In this document: piece by piece, positions 18,469 through 27,314 of the stretch
How the letters are laid out: every line of letters begins with the position of its first letter
How positions within the stretch are numbered: position 1 is the stretch's first letter
Assembly (NCBI RefSeq): GCF_016862935.1
Contig: NZ_BONX01000004.1
Span: 310,001-374,000, forward strand
DNA length: 64,000 bases
Direction: 5' to 3'
Source of the DNA: Plantactinospora mayteni
GTDB taxonomy: Bacteria; Actinomycetota; Actinomycetes; Mycobacteriales; Micromonosporaceae
The notes under the pieces: model-generated
Told to the model about the DNA's origin: nothing
The model's database searches: none
What the model saw: only the letters and a program-made list of their open reading frames with translations
Made by a program: the position numbers and the translations under genes

Positions 18469-18600
18469 ATGAACTGGGAACGCGAGCCCGGCGAGAAGGT
18501 CGAGGAGTTCGTCGCCGCCCTGCTGCTAGTCACCCGCCCACGCGGGAAACCGCATCGCTCCCTCCCGCGGTAGTCGCATCCGGCGTCGCGTACCTCAACC
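18469..18600 (+). pseudogene. N-terminal fragment of an unidentified protein with a frameshift
   Basis: ATG 18469 reads MNWEREPGEKVEEFVAALLL and stops at TAG 18571. Removing one A from the AAA at 18546-18548 restores a continuation (RGNRIAPSRGSRIRRR) that fits the first part, suggesting a one-base insertion in a homopolymer. Only about 45 codons remain before a different gene fragment begins. I believe it resembles the head of a restriction-endonuclease-like family, but this is from memory of sequence style and is weak. Confidence 0.35.
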
Positions 18601-18791
18601 TCGAGGCGCAGGGCTGGGCGGGCACCGCGTTGAGCCTCGACGTGAAGCTGAAGGTGTACGACCCGAGCGGCGCTGCCGGTGTCAACATCGACCTCGTCCG
18701 CATCGCCGCCAGCGCACGGCGCGCCGAGCGTGGCGGCTACGCCACCGAGGCGACCCCGCTGCTCAAGTCCCCGCCGGGCAAGGCCGTCTGA
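18579..18791 (+). pseudogene. C-terminal fragment of an inositol-3-phosphate synthase-like protein
   Basis: About 70 codons, GVAYLNLEAQGWAGTALSLD then KLKVYDPSGAAGVNIDLVRI and PLLKSPPG, resemble the C-terminal part of inositol-3-phosphate synthases (pattern: strands, K-L-x-V-x-D, S/G-A-G-V-x-x-D, MKSPP). No upstream catalytic or NAD-binding part is present in any frame, so this is a remnant. Confidence 0.45.
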
Positions 18792-18984
18792 CGCGCCACG
18801 GCACGATCCGGAGGGCCTCATACGTCGACAGCCGTCGACAATACGCCGTGTCGATGGCGGATCCTCGATGGAGATCGCTGCAGGCTCGTCGCCGCGAGAC
18901 GGGCCCGTGGCCGATGATCCAGCCGTCACCCCCGTACCCGCGAATAGGTTGCCCTCGTGGCTGACCCGCGTCGAGAGGCTCAGC

Positions 18985-19791
18985 TCACCCGATGCGGCCG
19001 ATGCCGCCGAAGAGGTAGACCTCCGGCTCGTCGGACTCCGGGTCGGGGCGCCAGCGCGAACACGTAACGACGCCGGGCTCCAGCAGATCCAACCCGTCGA
19101 AGAAGCGTTCGAGCTCCATCTTCGTCCTGGCTCGGATTGGCGTGCCGCCGCGCTCGGTGGTTTCCCGCATCACGCGCAGCATCGGCTCGCCGTGGATCTC
19201 CGCAGTGGAGTGGGTGAGCACCAGGTAGCTACCGGTGGGCATCGCCTGCACCAGCTGCGCGACGGAGCCGTACGCCACGTCGTCGTCCATGAGGTGGTTG
19301 ACGACGCCGAGGAGCATGAGCCCGATCGGCTGCGAGAAGTCGAGCGTCTGCCGCGCGGCCGCGAGTATCGTGTCCGGCTGCCGCAGATCAGCTTCGACGT
19401 AGTCGCAGCTGCCTCCCGGCGCGCTGGTCAGGAGCGCACACGCATGCGCCATGACGAGCGGGTCGTTGTCGATGTAGACCACCCGGCAACGCGGGTCGAG
19501 GGACTGCGCGACCTCGTGGGTGTTGTCCGCCGAGGGGAGCCCGGTGCCGACGTCGAGGAACTGACGGATGTCGGCATCCTCGACGAGAAACCTGACCACG
19601 CGCTTGAGGAACGCGCGCTCGGACTTGGCCCCGATGGGGATGTCCGGGATGTGTGCGATCACCTCATCGCCGACGGCCCGGTCGACCGCGAAGTGATCCT
19701 TGCCGCCGAGCCAGTAGTTCCAGACCCGCGCCGAGTGCGGAACCGTGGTGTCCAGTTTGGAGTTTGAAGGGAACCCCCGGTCCTCGGTCAT
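18985..19791 (-). CDS. SAM-dependent methyltransferase (DUF574/Methyltransf_19-like)
   Basis: 268 residues. It has the family hallmark near the N-terminus (DTTVPHSARVWNYWLGGKDH) and the SAM-binding motif FLDVGTGLPSADNTHEVAQ, then VVYIDNDPLVMAHACAL and a C-terminal LFGGIGRI. These proteins are abundant in actinomycetes, often near secondary metabolism, with unknown substrates. ATG 19791 is chosen because it precedes the conserved start; ATG 19827 would add 12 residues. It is convergent with the GPP34 gene across a stretch of gene remnants. Confidence 0.8.
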   Translation of the reverse strand: MTEDRGFPSNSKLDTTVPHSARVWNYWLGGKDHFAVDRAVGDEVIAHIPDIPIGAKSERAFLKRVVRFLVEDADIRQFLDVGTGLPSADNTHEVAQSLDPRCRVVYIDNDPLVMAHACALLTSAPGGSCDYVEADLRQPDTILAAARQTLDFSQPIGLMLLGVVNHLMDDDVAYGSVAQLVQAMPTGSYLVLTHSTAEIHGEPMLRVMRETTERGGTPIRARTKMELERFFDGLDLLEPGVVTCSRWRPDPESDEPEVYLFGGIGRIG

Positions 19792-19929
19792 GAGGGCATT
19801 CTTCGCACCGAAGGGGCGGTGACGCAAGTCGGGCGGCGGTCCGACGGCAGCGTTACCACAGCCCTGACTGACCGCCGTCGTGTCTGCGGTGTCGTCGCAA
19901 CACCGAGAGATGACTGACCGTGGCTATCG

Positions 19930-20285
19930 GACCCTGCCAGCGCTCCGCGGGGTGCGGTGCCGACCCCGGCGATAGCACCGGCCGCCGCGAACCCCGCGAC
20001 GAGGAGCACGGCGACCACGACGGCCAGGTGCCGTACCACGATCACGGTGATCGGGATCCGGCCGGCCGCCAGCAGGTTCCAGCGGCCGGCGTCTTCCTCA
20101 CCGCGGGTGATCCGGGTGGCGGCGAGCAGCCCTCATACCCTGGCGAGGACGGCGAGGATGGTGCCCGTTCGCCAGACAGTGAACCCACCCGGATCGTCCA
20201 GCGCGACCGGCTGGCCGAAGAGGGTACGGATAGCCGGGTTCTCGGCCAACGCGGCAAGCGCCGTCCGGTTCCTGGCCGGCTGTCG
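19930..20285 (-). pseudogene. N-terminal remnant of an ABC-2 exporter permease with a nonsense codon
   Basis: Reading from about 20285 down, the frame gives AENPAIRTLFGQPVALDDPG, GGFTVWRTGTILAVLARV, an in-frame TGA at 20135-20133, then GLLAATRITRGEEDAGRWNL and VRHLAVVVAVLLVAGFAAAG. This matches the first membrane segments and the TRxTRGEEDAGRxELL loop of the large 'exporter of polyketide antibiotics' permeases. The TGA replaces what is usually Trp in this position. The rest of the gene (about 400 residues) and its ATPase partner are absent. Confidence 0.55.
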
Positions 20286-20529
20286 ACGCCGGGCGGTGGT
20301 GTGCGAACGGCTGCTGCCGGTGGCTTTGGACGAGGCGGCATCCTACGGCACGCTCGGTGAACTGGAGCACCGGTTGCGGCGTCACGCCGAGCCGGAACCG
20401 GTGTGTCCGGTCGTGCTGCACCTGATCTGGACCGGCGCCCTGACGGCGGACCTTCACCGTGGACCGCTGAGTGTGAGCACGCCGCTGGCTGTCGGGACGC
20501 CGCGGTCGGTGTGGTGCTGGTCGGGCTGA
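20286..20529 (+). pseudogene. C-terminal fragment resembling TnsA-like endonuclease subunit
   Basis: The plus-strand frame ending at TGA 20529 reads VVCERLLPVALDEAASYGTL, then CPVVLHLIWTGALTADLHRG. The pattern 'h-h-W-T-G-x-L-x-A-D-L-x-x-P-L' is like the C-terminus of TnsA-type transposase subunits in actinomycetes. It abuts the ABC-2 permease remnant head-on, so a Tn7-like insertion followed by decay may have made this junction. The assignment is tentative. Confidence 0.35.
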
Positions 20530-20570
20530 CTGCGAAACAGCGCGAACAGGTAGCGCAGCGGGGCAACCCG

Positions 20571-21782
20571 TCAGATCGGCGGCGCCGGTGGCTCGGGCGG
20601 CTTGCCCCACGCCCGCCGCGCATCGGCGAGGGCCACCCCGGCCAGCACGACCCCGGCTGCGACCAGCACGACCAGCGGCGGCGCCCAGAGCAGCGCTGGG
20701 AAGAGCAGGACCAGCGCACCGATGGCGACAAGCCGGGACGGGGATACTCGACCGAACACCTCGTGTTCGAAGCGGGACCGGCCCACCATGTACACGGCCG
20801 GCCCAGCGAGGATCGCCGCGATCCACACGGCCGGGGCATGCCCGAGCGGACGGGCGATCGCCAGCTCGTAGCCGATCGCCATGGTGATGACACCGGCGAT
20901 CATGATCATGTGGGAATCGGCGGCAGACTGCCCGATGCGTGCCGGAGTCGGGCTCGCCTGGACCGCCTCGGCGAGGATCTGGCCGGCGCGGTAGAAGTAG
21001 ATCCGCCAGATCAGGATCGACTTTCCCACGGCGATCGCGAAGGCCACCGTCGACGCCAGGGAACGCCCCTCGCTCACGTAGGTCAGCCCGGTGACCAACA
21101 CCACCTCGCCGAGAGCCACGAGGAAGAACTGCTGGTACCGCTCGGCCAAATGCGCGCCGGCGATGGACCATTGGGCGGGAGCCGAACGCCCGAGGCCGGG
21201 CACCGGCCAACCGAACCGGTTGGCCAAATACTCGATGGCCAAGGCTGGTCCCCAGAAGAACAACCGAGCTCCGGACCGCGCGAACAGCACGCCTGAGATC
21301 CACAGAACCGCCGTCGCCGCGTAGGTGATCAACATCCGCACCTTGAGTCGCTGCCGCTCGTCGCCGCGGAGCGCTATGGCGAGCAGCAGCGGCCGGCTCA
21401 CCTGAGCGATCACGTAACCAGCCACGAAGGTGGCCGCGGCGTTGCGAAAGGCATGCGGGATCCCCACTCCCATCACCATGCTGGCCACCAGCGCGATCAG
21501 CACGACGAGCTGGATCATCGGCTGGTACGGGTCGTACCGGCTGGTCGTCCAGGCGGTGCCCTGCCAGACCGCCCAGAGGACGAGCAGCAGGAAGATCGTT
21601 TTGACGGCGCTGACCACGTTCAGGCCGAAGTCGTGCAAGCCATGAGCCATCGTGAGGCTCTCCACGCCCCGGGACACCACCTGGGTCAGCGCGAAGACGA
21701 AGGCCAGGTCGAAGAAGAGCTCCAGGAACGAGGCGCGCCCCGTCGCCTCCTTGGGCAGCAGCTTCCTCGGATCTCCCAGCAT
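20571..21782 (-). CDS. ltrA: Low-temperature requirement protein A (LtrA) family membrane protein
   Basis: 403 residues, almost entirely membrane-embedded with about ten to twelve segments. The conserved LtrA start is clear: GRASFLELFFDLAFVFALTQ. Other family signatures are YDPYQPMIQLVVLIALVASM, HLAERYQQFFLVALGEVVLV and the Arg-rich cytosolic loop RGDERQRLKVRM. LtrA was first linked to growth at low temperature in Listeria; the biochemical role is unknown. ATG 21782 has GGTGG about 4 nt upstream. It stands alone between remnants. Confidence 0.88.
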   Translation of the reverse strand: MLGDPRKLLPKEATGRASFLELFFDLAFVFALTQVVSRGVESLTMAHGLHDFGLNVVSAVKTIFLLLVLWAVWQGTAWTTSRYDPYQPMIQLVVLIALVASMVMGVGIPHAFRNAAATFVAGYVIAQVSRPLLLAIALRGDERQRLKVRMLITYAATAVLWISGVLFARSGARLFFWGPALAIEYLANRFGWPVPGLGRSAPAQWSIAGAHLAERYQQFFLVALGEVVLVTGLTYVSEGRSLASTVAFAIAVGKSILIWRIYFYRAGQILAEAVQASPTPARIGQSAADSHMIMIAGVITMAIGYELAIARPLGHAPAVWIAAILAGPAVYMVGRSRFEHEVFGRVSPSRLVAIGALVLLFPALLWAPPLVVLVAAGVVLAGVALADARRAWGKPPEPPAPPI

Positions 21783-22134
21783 GATCCACCCGTCCGCGGG
21801 GTGCCGTCCCGCTCAGGCAGTCGTAGCGCATCTGGGGAACGAGCGTCGCCACAACCCGCAAAGGCAAATGCGGCTGGCAAGGAAGTGGTAGGCGGTTCAC
21901 CTGGAGCGCCCGGGCGGCTTACCCCACGTGCCGTACCTCAGCCCACCACGGTGACCGGCAGGCGAGATGGGGCGACGACCGGCCGTCCAAGATCGCCACA
22001 TCCTCCTCGCCGCCGACCGGGCGCTCTGTCCGGATCCAGGTCCGGGCGGCTCCGTTCTGGTCAGGCGGCGTCGGCGCCGTTCGAGAGGGCCGCCGAGCGG
22101 GTTCAGCCCGAGCGCGTACGCTCCGACGCTCACA
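21783..22134. other. Intergenic stretch with no recognisable gene
   Basis: About 350 bases between LtrA and the broken reading frames further right. I see no complete gene, no strong promoter and no clear repeat. Short open frames here are Arg/Pro-rich and look non-coding. Confidence 0.5.
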
Positions 22135-22593
22135 GCAGGGCGATGCCGGCGCCGTGCCCCCAGTCGCCGACCAATACCGGCGGATCGGACCACACGTCCA
22201 GCGACAGGCCGGCGAGCGCGACCGCAGTGCCCGCCTCGATCGGCCGAACGGCCCACAGCAACCAGGATGGGCCGGCGGACTCGTCGTCCTGGGCCAGCCC
22301 GACCTGCGGCGCCCCGAATCAGAACATCCCGAGCAAACCAGCAGCGCGCTGCCGCTGGCCGGCCCGGCAACCGGCAAGCTCGTGCAGGAGCACCCGGACC
22401 AGCACAGGGCCGTCGAATGCCGGGCCGACGCGGTAGCGGGCCTCCCGTGCCGTGGCGAGCGGATACGCCACCAGCACGCCCACCCGGTCAGCAGCACCCC
22501 GAGCGGAACCGCCGCCGCCAGTGCGATCGCCTGGCAGTGGCGGCGGACCAGGGCGGTACCGGCCAGCAGCTGTGCACCGAGGACCCGAGGTGT
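22135..22593 (-). pseudogene. Frameshifted remnant of an unrecognised, partly membrane protein
   Basis: Reading leftwards from 22593, one frame gives VLGAQLLAGTALVRRHCQAI and LAAAVPLGVLLTG, then coding character moves to another frame (VGVLVAYPLATAREARYRVG, LVRVLLHELAG) and again after a stop to SWLLWAVRPIEAGTAVALAG and PVLVGDWGHGAGIALL, ending at a TGA near 22136. The protein-like segments in changing frames suggest a decayed gene. I do not recognise the family. Confidence 0.35.
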
Positions 22594-22901
22594 CGCTCGG
22601 GAATACAGCACCTCACCATGCCGTCCGACAGTGCCGTGCCGTAAGGCAGTTCGCCGAGTGTCCTGCCGGAACCGCTGGTGATCGTGATTCTCGGCGTGTC
22701 GAAGCCGAGTTCGCTGACGTCGAGATCCAGTGCGCGCAGCGCGTCGAGCGCGTTCACCGCGAGAGTCAGAAAGACGCCCGCGTTGTCCGCGGTTCGGTCG
22801 TATGCCTCGTAGACGACTGCTCTGATCCCCGCCTTGTGCAAGGCGATCGCGCTCGCCGATCCCGAGATGCCACCACCGACGATCATCGCTGTGTATGTCA
22901 T
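22590..22901 (-). pseudogene. N-terminal remnant of an FAD-dependent monooxygenase
   Basis: ATG 22901 begins MTYTAMIVGGGISGSASAIA, a Rossmann GxGxxG FAD-binding start, then continues VVYEAYDRTADNAGVFLTLA and PRITITSGSGRTLGELPYGT. After about 95 residues the frame loses similarity and ends. An intact family member would be 380-500 residues. Its start codon lies inside the 33-bp palindrome shared with the divergent TetR gene, so it was probably the regulated target. Confidence 0.6.
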
Positions 22902-22923
22902 GCACTGAGTGCATGACATACAC
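22891..22923. promoter_or_regulatory. 33-bp perfect palindrome, TetR operator
   Basis: Two 16-nt arms, GTGTATGTCATGCACT (22891-22906) and its exact reverse complement (22908-22923), flank a single central G. It lies between the divergent monooxygenase remnant and the TetR gene and overlaps the remnant's start codon. Length and symmetry are typical of a TetR-family operator. Confidence 0.75.
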
Positions 22924-22970
22924 TTGAGGGGAGTGCAAGCCGCTGCCCGAGCGCGAATAATGTGGGGGCG

Positions 22971-23708
22971 ATGAACGACAAGCTGCCAGCTGGGCTCGAT
23001 CTGCTCTGGGGGCGACTGGACGAGCCGGCGCCGGAACCCAGGCAGGGTTTGAGCCTGTCCCGCATCGTGCGCGCGGCGGTGGAGGTGGCCGACACCGGCG
23101 GCCTCGAGGCGGTGTCGATGGCCAGGATCGCCGAGCGGCTGGGCTTCACCACGATGGCGCTCTACAGGCACGTCAAGAGCAAGAACGAGATGCTGCTGCT
23201 GATGCTGGACTCGGTCGCGTCCGTGCCCGCCGAACTCGACGAGCCCTGCGACGACTGGCGACTCGGCCTACAGCGCTGGTGCCGGTCACAGTGGCTGATG
23301 CTGCACGCCCATTCCTGGATCGTGCAGCTGCCCGTCACCGGGCCGCCGATCACACCCAACCAGTTGACGTGGACCGACCGCGCCCTGCGCATGCTGCACG
23401 ACACCGGACTCACCGAAGCCGACAAGGCCGGCGTGGTCCTGCTGGTCGCCAACTACATGCTCACCACCGCACGGCTGAGCACGGACCTCGGCCCAGCCGC
23501 TTCGGGAGAATCGGTCGCCGCCTACAGCACTCTGCTCGGTGGTCTTGTTGACGCGCAACGGTTTCCCGCACTGCGTACGGCCATCGACGCGGGCGCGTTC
23601 GACTATCCCCCGGACGCCACCGAGGAAGAGCGGCAGTTCGACTACTCGTTCGGCCTCGACCGCATCCTGGACGGCGTGGAAACGCTCATCCGACACCGTG
23701 CCGGATGA
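22971..23708 (+). CDS. TetR/AcrR-family regulator with TetR-type C-terminal domain
   Basis: 245 residues. The DNA-binding helix-turn-helix is at about 25-75: LSLSRIVRAAVEVADTGGLE, VSMARIAERLGFTTMALYRH. The longer C-terminal domain (WLMLHAHSWIVQLPVTGPP, FDYSFGLDRILDGVETLI) is that of the tetracycline-repressor-like C-terminal family. ATG 22971 is preferred, with GGGGG just upstream; GTG 22962 adds three residues. It probably binds the palindrome at 22891-22923. Its neighbour and likely target is now a fragment, leaving the regulator orphaned. Confidence 0.85.
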   Translation: MNDKLPAGLDLLWGRLDEPAPEPRQGLSLSRIVRAAVEVADTGGLEAVSMARIAERLGFTTMALYRHVKSKNEMLLLMLDSVASVPAELDEPCDDWRLGLQRWCRSQWLMLHAHSWIVQLPVTGPPITPNQLTWTDRALRMLHDTGLTEADKAGVVLLVANYMLTTARLSTDLGPAASGESVAAYSTLLGGLVDAQRFPALRTAIDAGAFDYPPDATEEERQFDYSFGLDRILDGVETLIRHRAG

Positions 23709-23839
23709 GCGCGGCAGCCCGGGGAAGAACCAGGTGGAGATGGCGCCAGAGCGCGGCGACTGCCGGGACCCGTGCCCAGGATCATCCCCGCGACGCCGCA
23801 CCATTTGGCGGTGGACGAGCGCGAGGCATCTGAACAGCG

Positions 23840-23995
23840 ACAGCCGGATGGCCCGTCGCCCTCGCCTTCACGCCGTGCGCGCACACCTGCTGGAGATGGC
23901 GGGCGACCATGCGGCCGCCCGCCGTTGCTACCTACCGGTCCCGCACCGTACGGCCGGCCTTCCCAAGCGGCGTCACCTCCAGAACCGGGCTTCCC
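23840..23995 (+). pseudogene. C-terminal remnant of an ECF-type sigma factor
   Basis: One frame reads LHAVRAHLLEMAGDHAAARR then TAGLPKRRHLQNRASR. This matches the C-terminal repeat of ECF sigma factors of the type with a TPR-like extension (HAVRAHLLE-A-GD--AA...T-LPE-R-L--RA). No upstream sigma2/sigma4 region remains. The 320-base gap between the TetR and MMPL genes holds nothing else I recognise. Confidence 0.45.
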
Positions 23996-24028
23996 GACCG
24001 CCGTCGGAAGGCCCGTGGCGGAAGGTTG

Positions 24029-26146
24029 TCACCTGCCCGCGCCCACGAGAGCGGGTTCGGGGTTGGACTCGCCGGTCGGCGGCTGGGGGTCGTCGTGGTG
24101 TTTGGACAGCTTGCTGGGCCACCACATCCATCGACCCGCATCCACAGTCAGGGCGGTGACCAGCACCGAGCGGACGATCATGGTGTCCAGCAGCACGCCG
24201 AACGCCACCGTGAACCCTAGCTGCGCCGCGAAGACCAACGGCAGTGATCCCAGCGCCGCGAAGGTACCGGCCAGTACCAGACCCGCCGAAGTGATCACAC
24301 CGCCGGTGGCGGACAGTCCGGTCCGCGCGCCGTTCCGGGTGCCGTGCAGTTGCGCGTCTTCCCGTACCCGGGTGACCAGGAAGATGTTGTAGTCGATGCC
24401 CAGGGCGACCAGGAACACGAACACCAGGAGTGGGAAGTTCGCGTCCGCCCCGGCGAAGCCGAACACGTGGTTGAACATCAGAGCGCTCACGCCGAGGGCC
24501 GCTCCGAACGACAGCACCACCGTCGCCATGAGCAGCAGTGGTGCGACGATCGCCCGTAGCAGCAGCGTGAGGATGAGGAAGACAACGATCAGTACGACGG
24601 GGATGATCACCTTGGCGTCGCGGGCGGCCGACTGTTGTGTGTCGAGTGCGATCGCCGTGCTGCCGCCGAGCCGGGCATCCGCACCCTCGATCTTGTGGAC
24701 TGCGGTTCTGGCCTGCTCGACGGTGTGCATCGCGGCCTTGCTGCCGGGAGCGTCCTCGAGCGTCCCGAGAACGAAGGCGTCACCATCCTTGATCATGGGC
24801 GTCGCGACGTCGGCGATCCCTGGTACGGCTGACAGCACGGTCTTGACCTGCTCCGCCGAGGCGGCCTTGGCCACGACGTAGATGGGGTCACCCGACCCGG
24901 CCGGGAAGTGCCTGGACTGGATCTCCTCGCCGACGACCGCCTGCGGCTCATTGGTGAACTGGCCCTTGCTCGGGATCCCATCGGCCTTGAGCCCCGTCAC
25001 CCCGATCGTCATGACGCCGAGGACGAGCGCGGTGCCGACCCACACGATCCGCGGCCGGCGGGAGATGGCGGTGCCGATCCGCGTCCAGATGCTGTCCTTG
25101 GCCGTCCCGACGGAGCCGTACGACGGCTTCACCGGCCAGAAGATCCAGCGGCCGCAGATGACCAGCAGGGCCGGCATCAGGGTGACCATGGCGAGCAGCC
25201 CGACAAGGATACCGATGGCACAGGCCGGGCCGAGGCCCTTTGTGGAGTTGAGAGTGGCCAGCAGCAGCACCAGCAGGCTGACAGCGACGGTCGCGGCGCT
25301 GGCGATGATCGCGGGGCTGGAGCGGTACAGGGCCTCCGCCATCGCCTCGTGCCGGTCCTCGTGTCGCCGCAACTCCTCCCGGTACCGGGAGATGAGCAGT
25401 AGCGCGTAGTCGGTGGCGGCGCCGAACACCAGTACGGTCAAGATGAGGCTGGTCTGCGTGTTGACGGTTAGCCCGGCGTTCTTCGCCAGCAGGTAGATCA
25501 CCGCTTCCGCCGTAACCAGGGCGCCGCCAGCGGTCAGCAGCGGCAGCAGTGGCAGCAACGGGCTGCGGTAGGTGAACAGCAGGATGACGACCACCACCAA
25601 GGCGGTGATCATCCCCAGGGCGCCTCCTCCGCTGAAGGCCGTTATGGAGTCGGATGCGTAACCGGCCGGTCCGGTGACGTGGAACCCGAGACCGTTGGCG
25701 TTCTGTTCGCCGATCTTGGTCATCGCGTCGACGACCTCGTGGGCCCCGTCCCAGCCCTCGTTACCGTCGTCAACCTGGACCACGGTCTGGATGGCCTTGC
25801 CGTCCTGGGACTTCAATGGGCCCTGTGGCTGCCCCACGACCTTGTCGATGCCCTTGAAGGCGTCAGCGTCGGCGTGGGCCTTGGCCATGTCGGCCGGGGT
25901 GACACCCTCGGGCCGGTCGTAGATCACGATCGCGGGCAGGGTCTCGGCGGGCTGGAACTTCTTGGCCTGGTCCAGGACCTTGGTCGCCTCCGCGTTGCTG
26001 GGCAGCCACGCCGAATTGTCGTTCTTCTCGACGTCGCCCAGGTTGCCGGCCAACATGAAGGCTGGCACCAGCAGGGCGATCCAGACGGCCACGATGGCCC
26101 ATTTCGTGATCCTGCCACTGGGCAAGGTCATTACTTTTCGCAACAT
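24029..26146 (-). CDS. MMPL/RND-family transporter
   Basis: 705 residues with the duplicated MMPL layout: an N-terminal helix (KWAIVAVWIALLVPAFMLAG), an extracytoplasmic loop, five or six helices including GAATDYALLLISRYREELRR, a second helix-loop-helix unit from about residue 370, and the matching VALGIDYNIFLVTRVREDAQ in the C-terminal half. The paired D-Y motifs are the proton-relay positions of the family. Actinobacterial members export lipids or small drugs. ATG 26146 has AGGAA 5 nt upstream. Confidence 0.92.
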   Translation of the reverse strand: MLRKVMTLPSGRITKWAIVAVWIALLVPAFMLAGNLGDVEKNDNSAWLPSNAEATKVLDQAKKFQPAETLPAIVIYDRPEGVTPADMAKAHADADAFKGIDKVVGQPQGPLKSQDGKAIQTVVQVDDGNEGWDGAHEVVDAMTKIGEQNANGLGFHVTGPAGYASDSITAFSGGGALGMITALVVVVILLFTYRSPLLPLLPLLTAGGALVTAEAVIYLLAKNAGLTVNTQTSLILTVLVFGAATDYALLLISRYREELRRHEDRHEAMAEALYRSSPAIIASAATVAVSLLVLLLATLNSTKGLGPACAIGILVGLLAMVTLMPALLVICGRWIFWPVKPSYGSVGTAKDSIWTRIGTAISRRPRIVWVGTALVLGVMTIGVTGLKADGIPSKGQFTNEPQAVVGEEIQSRHFPAGSGDPIYVVAKAASAEQVKTVLSAVPGIADVATPMIKDGDAFVLGTLEDAPGSKAAMHTVEQARTAVHKIEGADARLGGSTAIALDTQQSAARDAKVIIPVVLIVVFLILTLLLRAIVAPLLLMATVVLSFGAALGVSALMFNHVFGFAGADANFPLLVFVFLVALGIDYNIFLVTRVREDAQLHGTRNGARTGLSATGGVITSAGLVLAGTFAALGSLPLVFAAQLGFTVAFGVLLDTMIVRSVLVTALTVDAGRWMWWPSKLSKHHDDPQPPTGESNPEPALVGAGR

Positions 26147-26414
26147 GGGGATTCCTCATTGTTCAGTCGACGTGGGAGAGCCTGTCGGGATCGATGGCGG
26201 CGTGGATTCCGCACACCTGGCTGTCACCCCGAAGTGAGGTCGGGGACGACGACGGCGAAGGGGGTGTCGTCGGCGGGCAGCAGCGCCGAAGGGTCGCCGT
26301 TGACGCTGCGGTAGACGACATCGAGAGCCTTGCCGAGGTGGGGGTGACACCGGCGAGTTCGGCCGTGCAGAACGTACGCGATGCTGACCTGGTTCGCGGT
26401 GGCTTGTCGGCTCC

Positions 26415-27314
26415 TTAGCGGCTGATCTGCCGCGGGACCGTCATCGCGGCGAGTTTGTCTGGGTTGCGGATGGCGTAGAAGTTGGTGATCTTTCCGTCGA
26501 TGATCTCGATCAGGAGGACACCTTGAGGGTGGTCGCCGCCGAGGTGGGCGACCATCGCGGGCGCGTTGTTGCAGTTGGCCAGTTGGATCCGCATCCCCGG
26601 CACCTGCCGGCTTGCCCGAAAGAGGTCCATGAGGACGGCGGCCACCTTCTGCGCACCCACCACCGGCCGGCGCGCTGCGGTGGCCTTGCCGCCGCTGTCG
26701 GCGGTCCAGGTGACGTTCGGCGCGAGCAGAGAGAGCAGCCCTGCCATGTCACCGGTGGCCGCCGCAGTCATGAACTCCTCGGTGACCTGCGCGGTCTTCG
26801 CGGCGTCGGCGGGCTGGAATCGCCTGCGTCGCGCCCGCACGTGCTCGCGGGCGCGGTGCGCCATCTGGTGCACCGCCGTCACGGATTTGCCCACCGATGC
26901 GGCGATTTCGTCGTAGCCGAAGCCGAACACCTCGCGCAGCACGAACACCGCACGCTCATCCGGGCTGAGTGTTTCGAGCAGTACGAGCATCGCCATCGAC
27001 ACCGACTCGGCGAGCACCACATCGACCGACGGGTCGTTCTCGTCGAGCAGCAGTGGTTCGGGCAGCCACGGGCCGACGTAGTCCTCGCGACGGCGCGCAC
27101 TCGCCCGCAACGCGTTGAGCGTCTGACGGGTCACCAGCCGTGCCAGGTACGACCTGGTGTCCCGCACCGTCGCGAGGTCCACCTCGGCCCACCGCAGATA
27201 GCTGTCCTGCAACACGTCGTCGGATTCGGTGGCCGAGCCGAGTATTTCGTAGACGATCGTAAACAGCAGCGGCCGCAACAGGGTGAACCGCTCGGCATGC
27301 TCGTCGGTGGTCAC
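26415..27314 (-). CDS. ECF41-type RNA polymerase sigma factor with SnoaL-like extension
   Basis: 299 residues. Sigma2 (about 5-70) has LLFTIVYEILGSATESDDVL, and sigma4 (about 105-160) has LSPDERAVFVLREVFGFGYD and EIAASVGKSVTAVHQMAHRA. A C-terminal SnoaL-like domain carries WTADSGGK near 200, a variant of the ECF41 DGGGK motif, and NPDKL near 283; both motifs are known to modulate ECF41 activity in place of an anti-sigma factor. The start is GTG 27314, which overlaps the stop of the upstream oxidoreductase gene by 4 nt. Sigma-oxidoreductase pairing is characteristic of this group. Confidence 0.88.
   Translation of the reverse strand: MTTDEHAERFTLLRPLLFTIVYEILGSATESDDVLQDSYLRWAEVDLATVRDTRSYLARLVTRQTLNALRASARRREDYVGPWLPEPLLLDENDPSVDVVLAESVSMAMLVLLETLSPDERAVFVLREVFGFGYDEIAASVGKSVTAVHQMAHRAREHVRARRRRFQPADAAKTAQVTEEFMTAAATGDMAGLLSLLAPNVTWTADSGGKATAARRPVVGAQKVAAVLMDLFRASRQVPGMRIQLANCNNAPAMVAHLGGDHPQGVLLIEIIDGKITNFYAIRNPDKLAAMTVPRQISR

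Noticed and set aside
26147-26414. Minus-strand stretch reading HPHLGKALDVVYRSVNGDPS between sigma and MMPL genes
   Set aside because: It looks protein-like and could be a remnant, but there is no start codon or recognised family.
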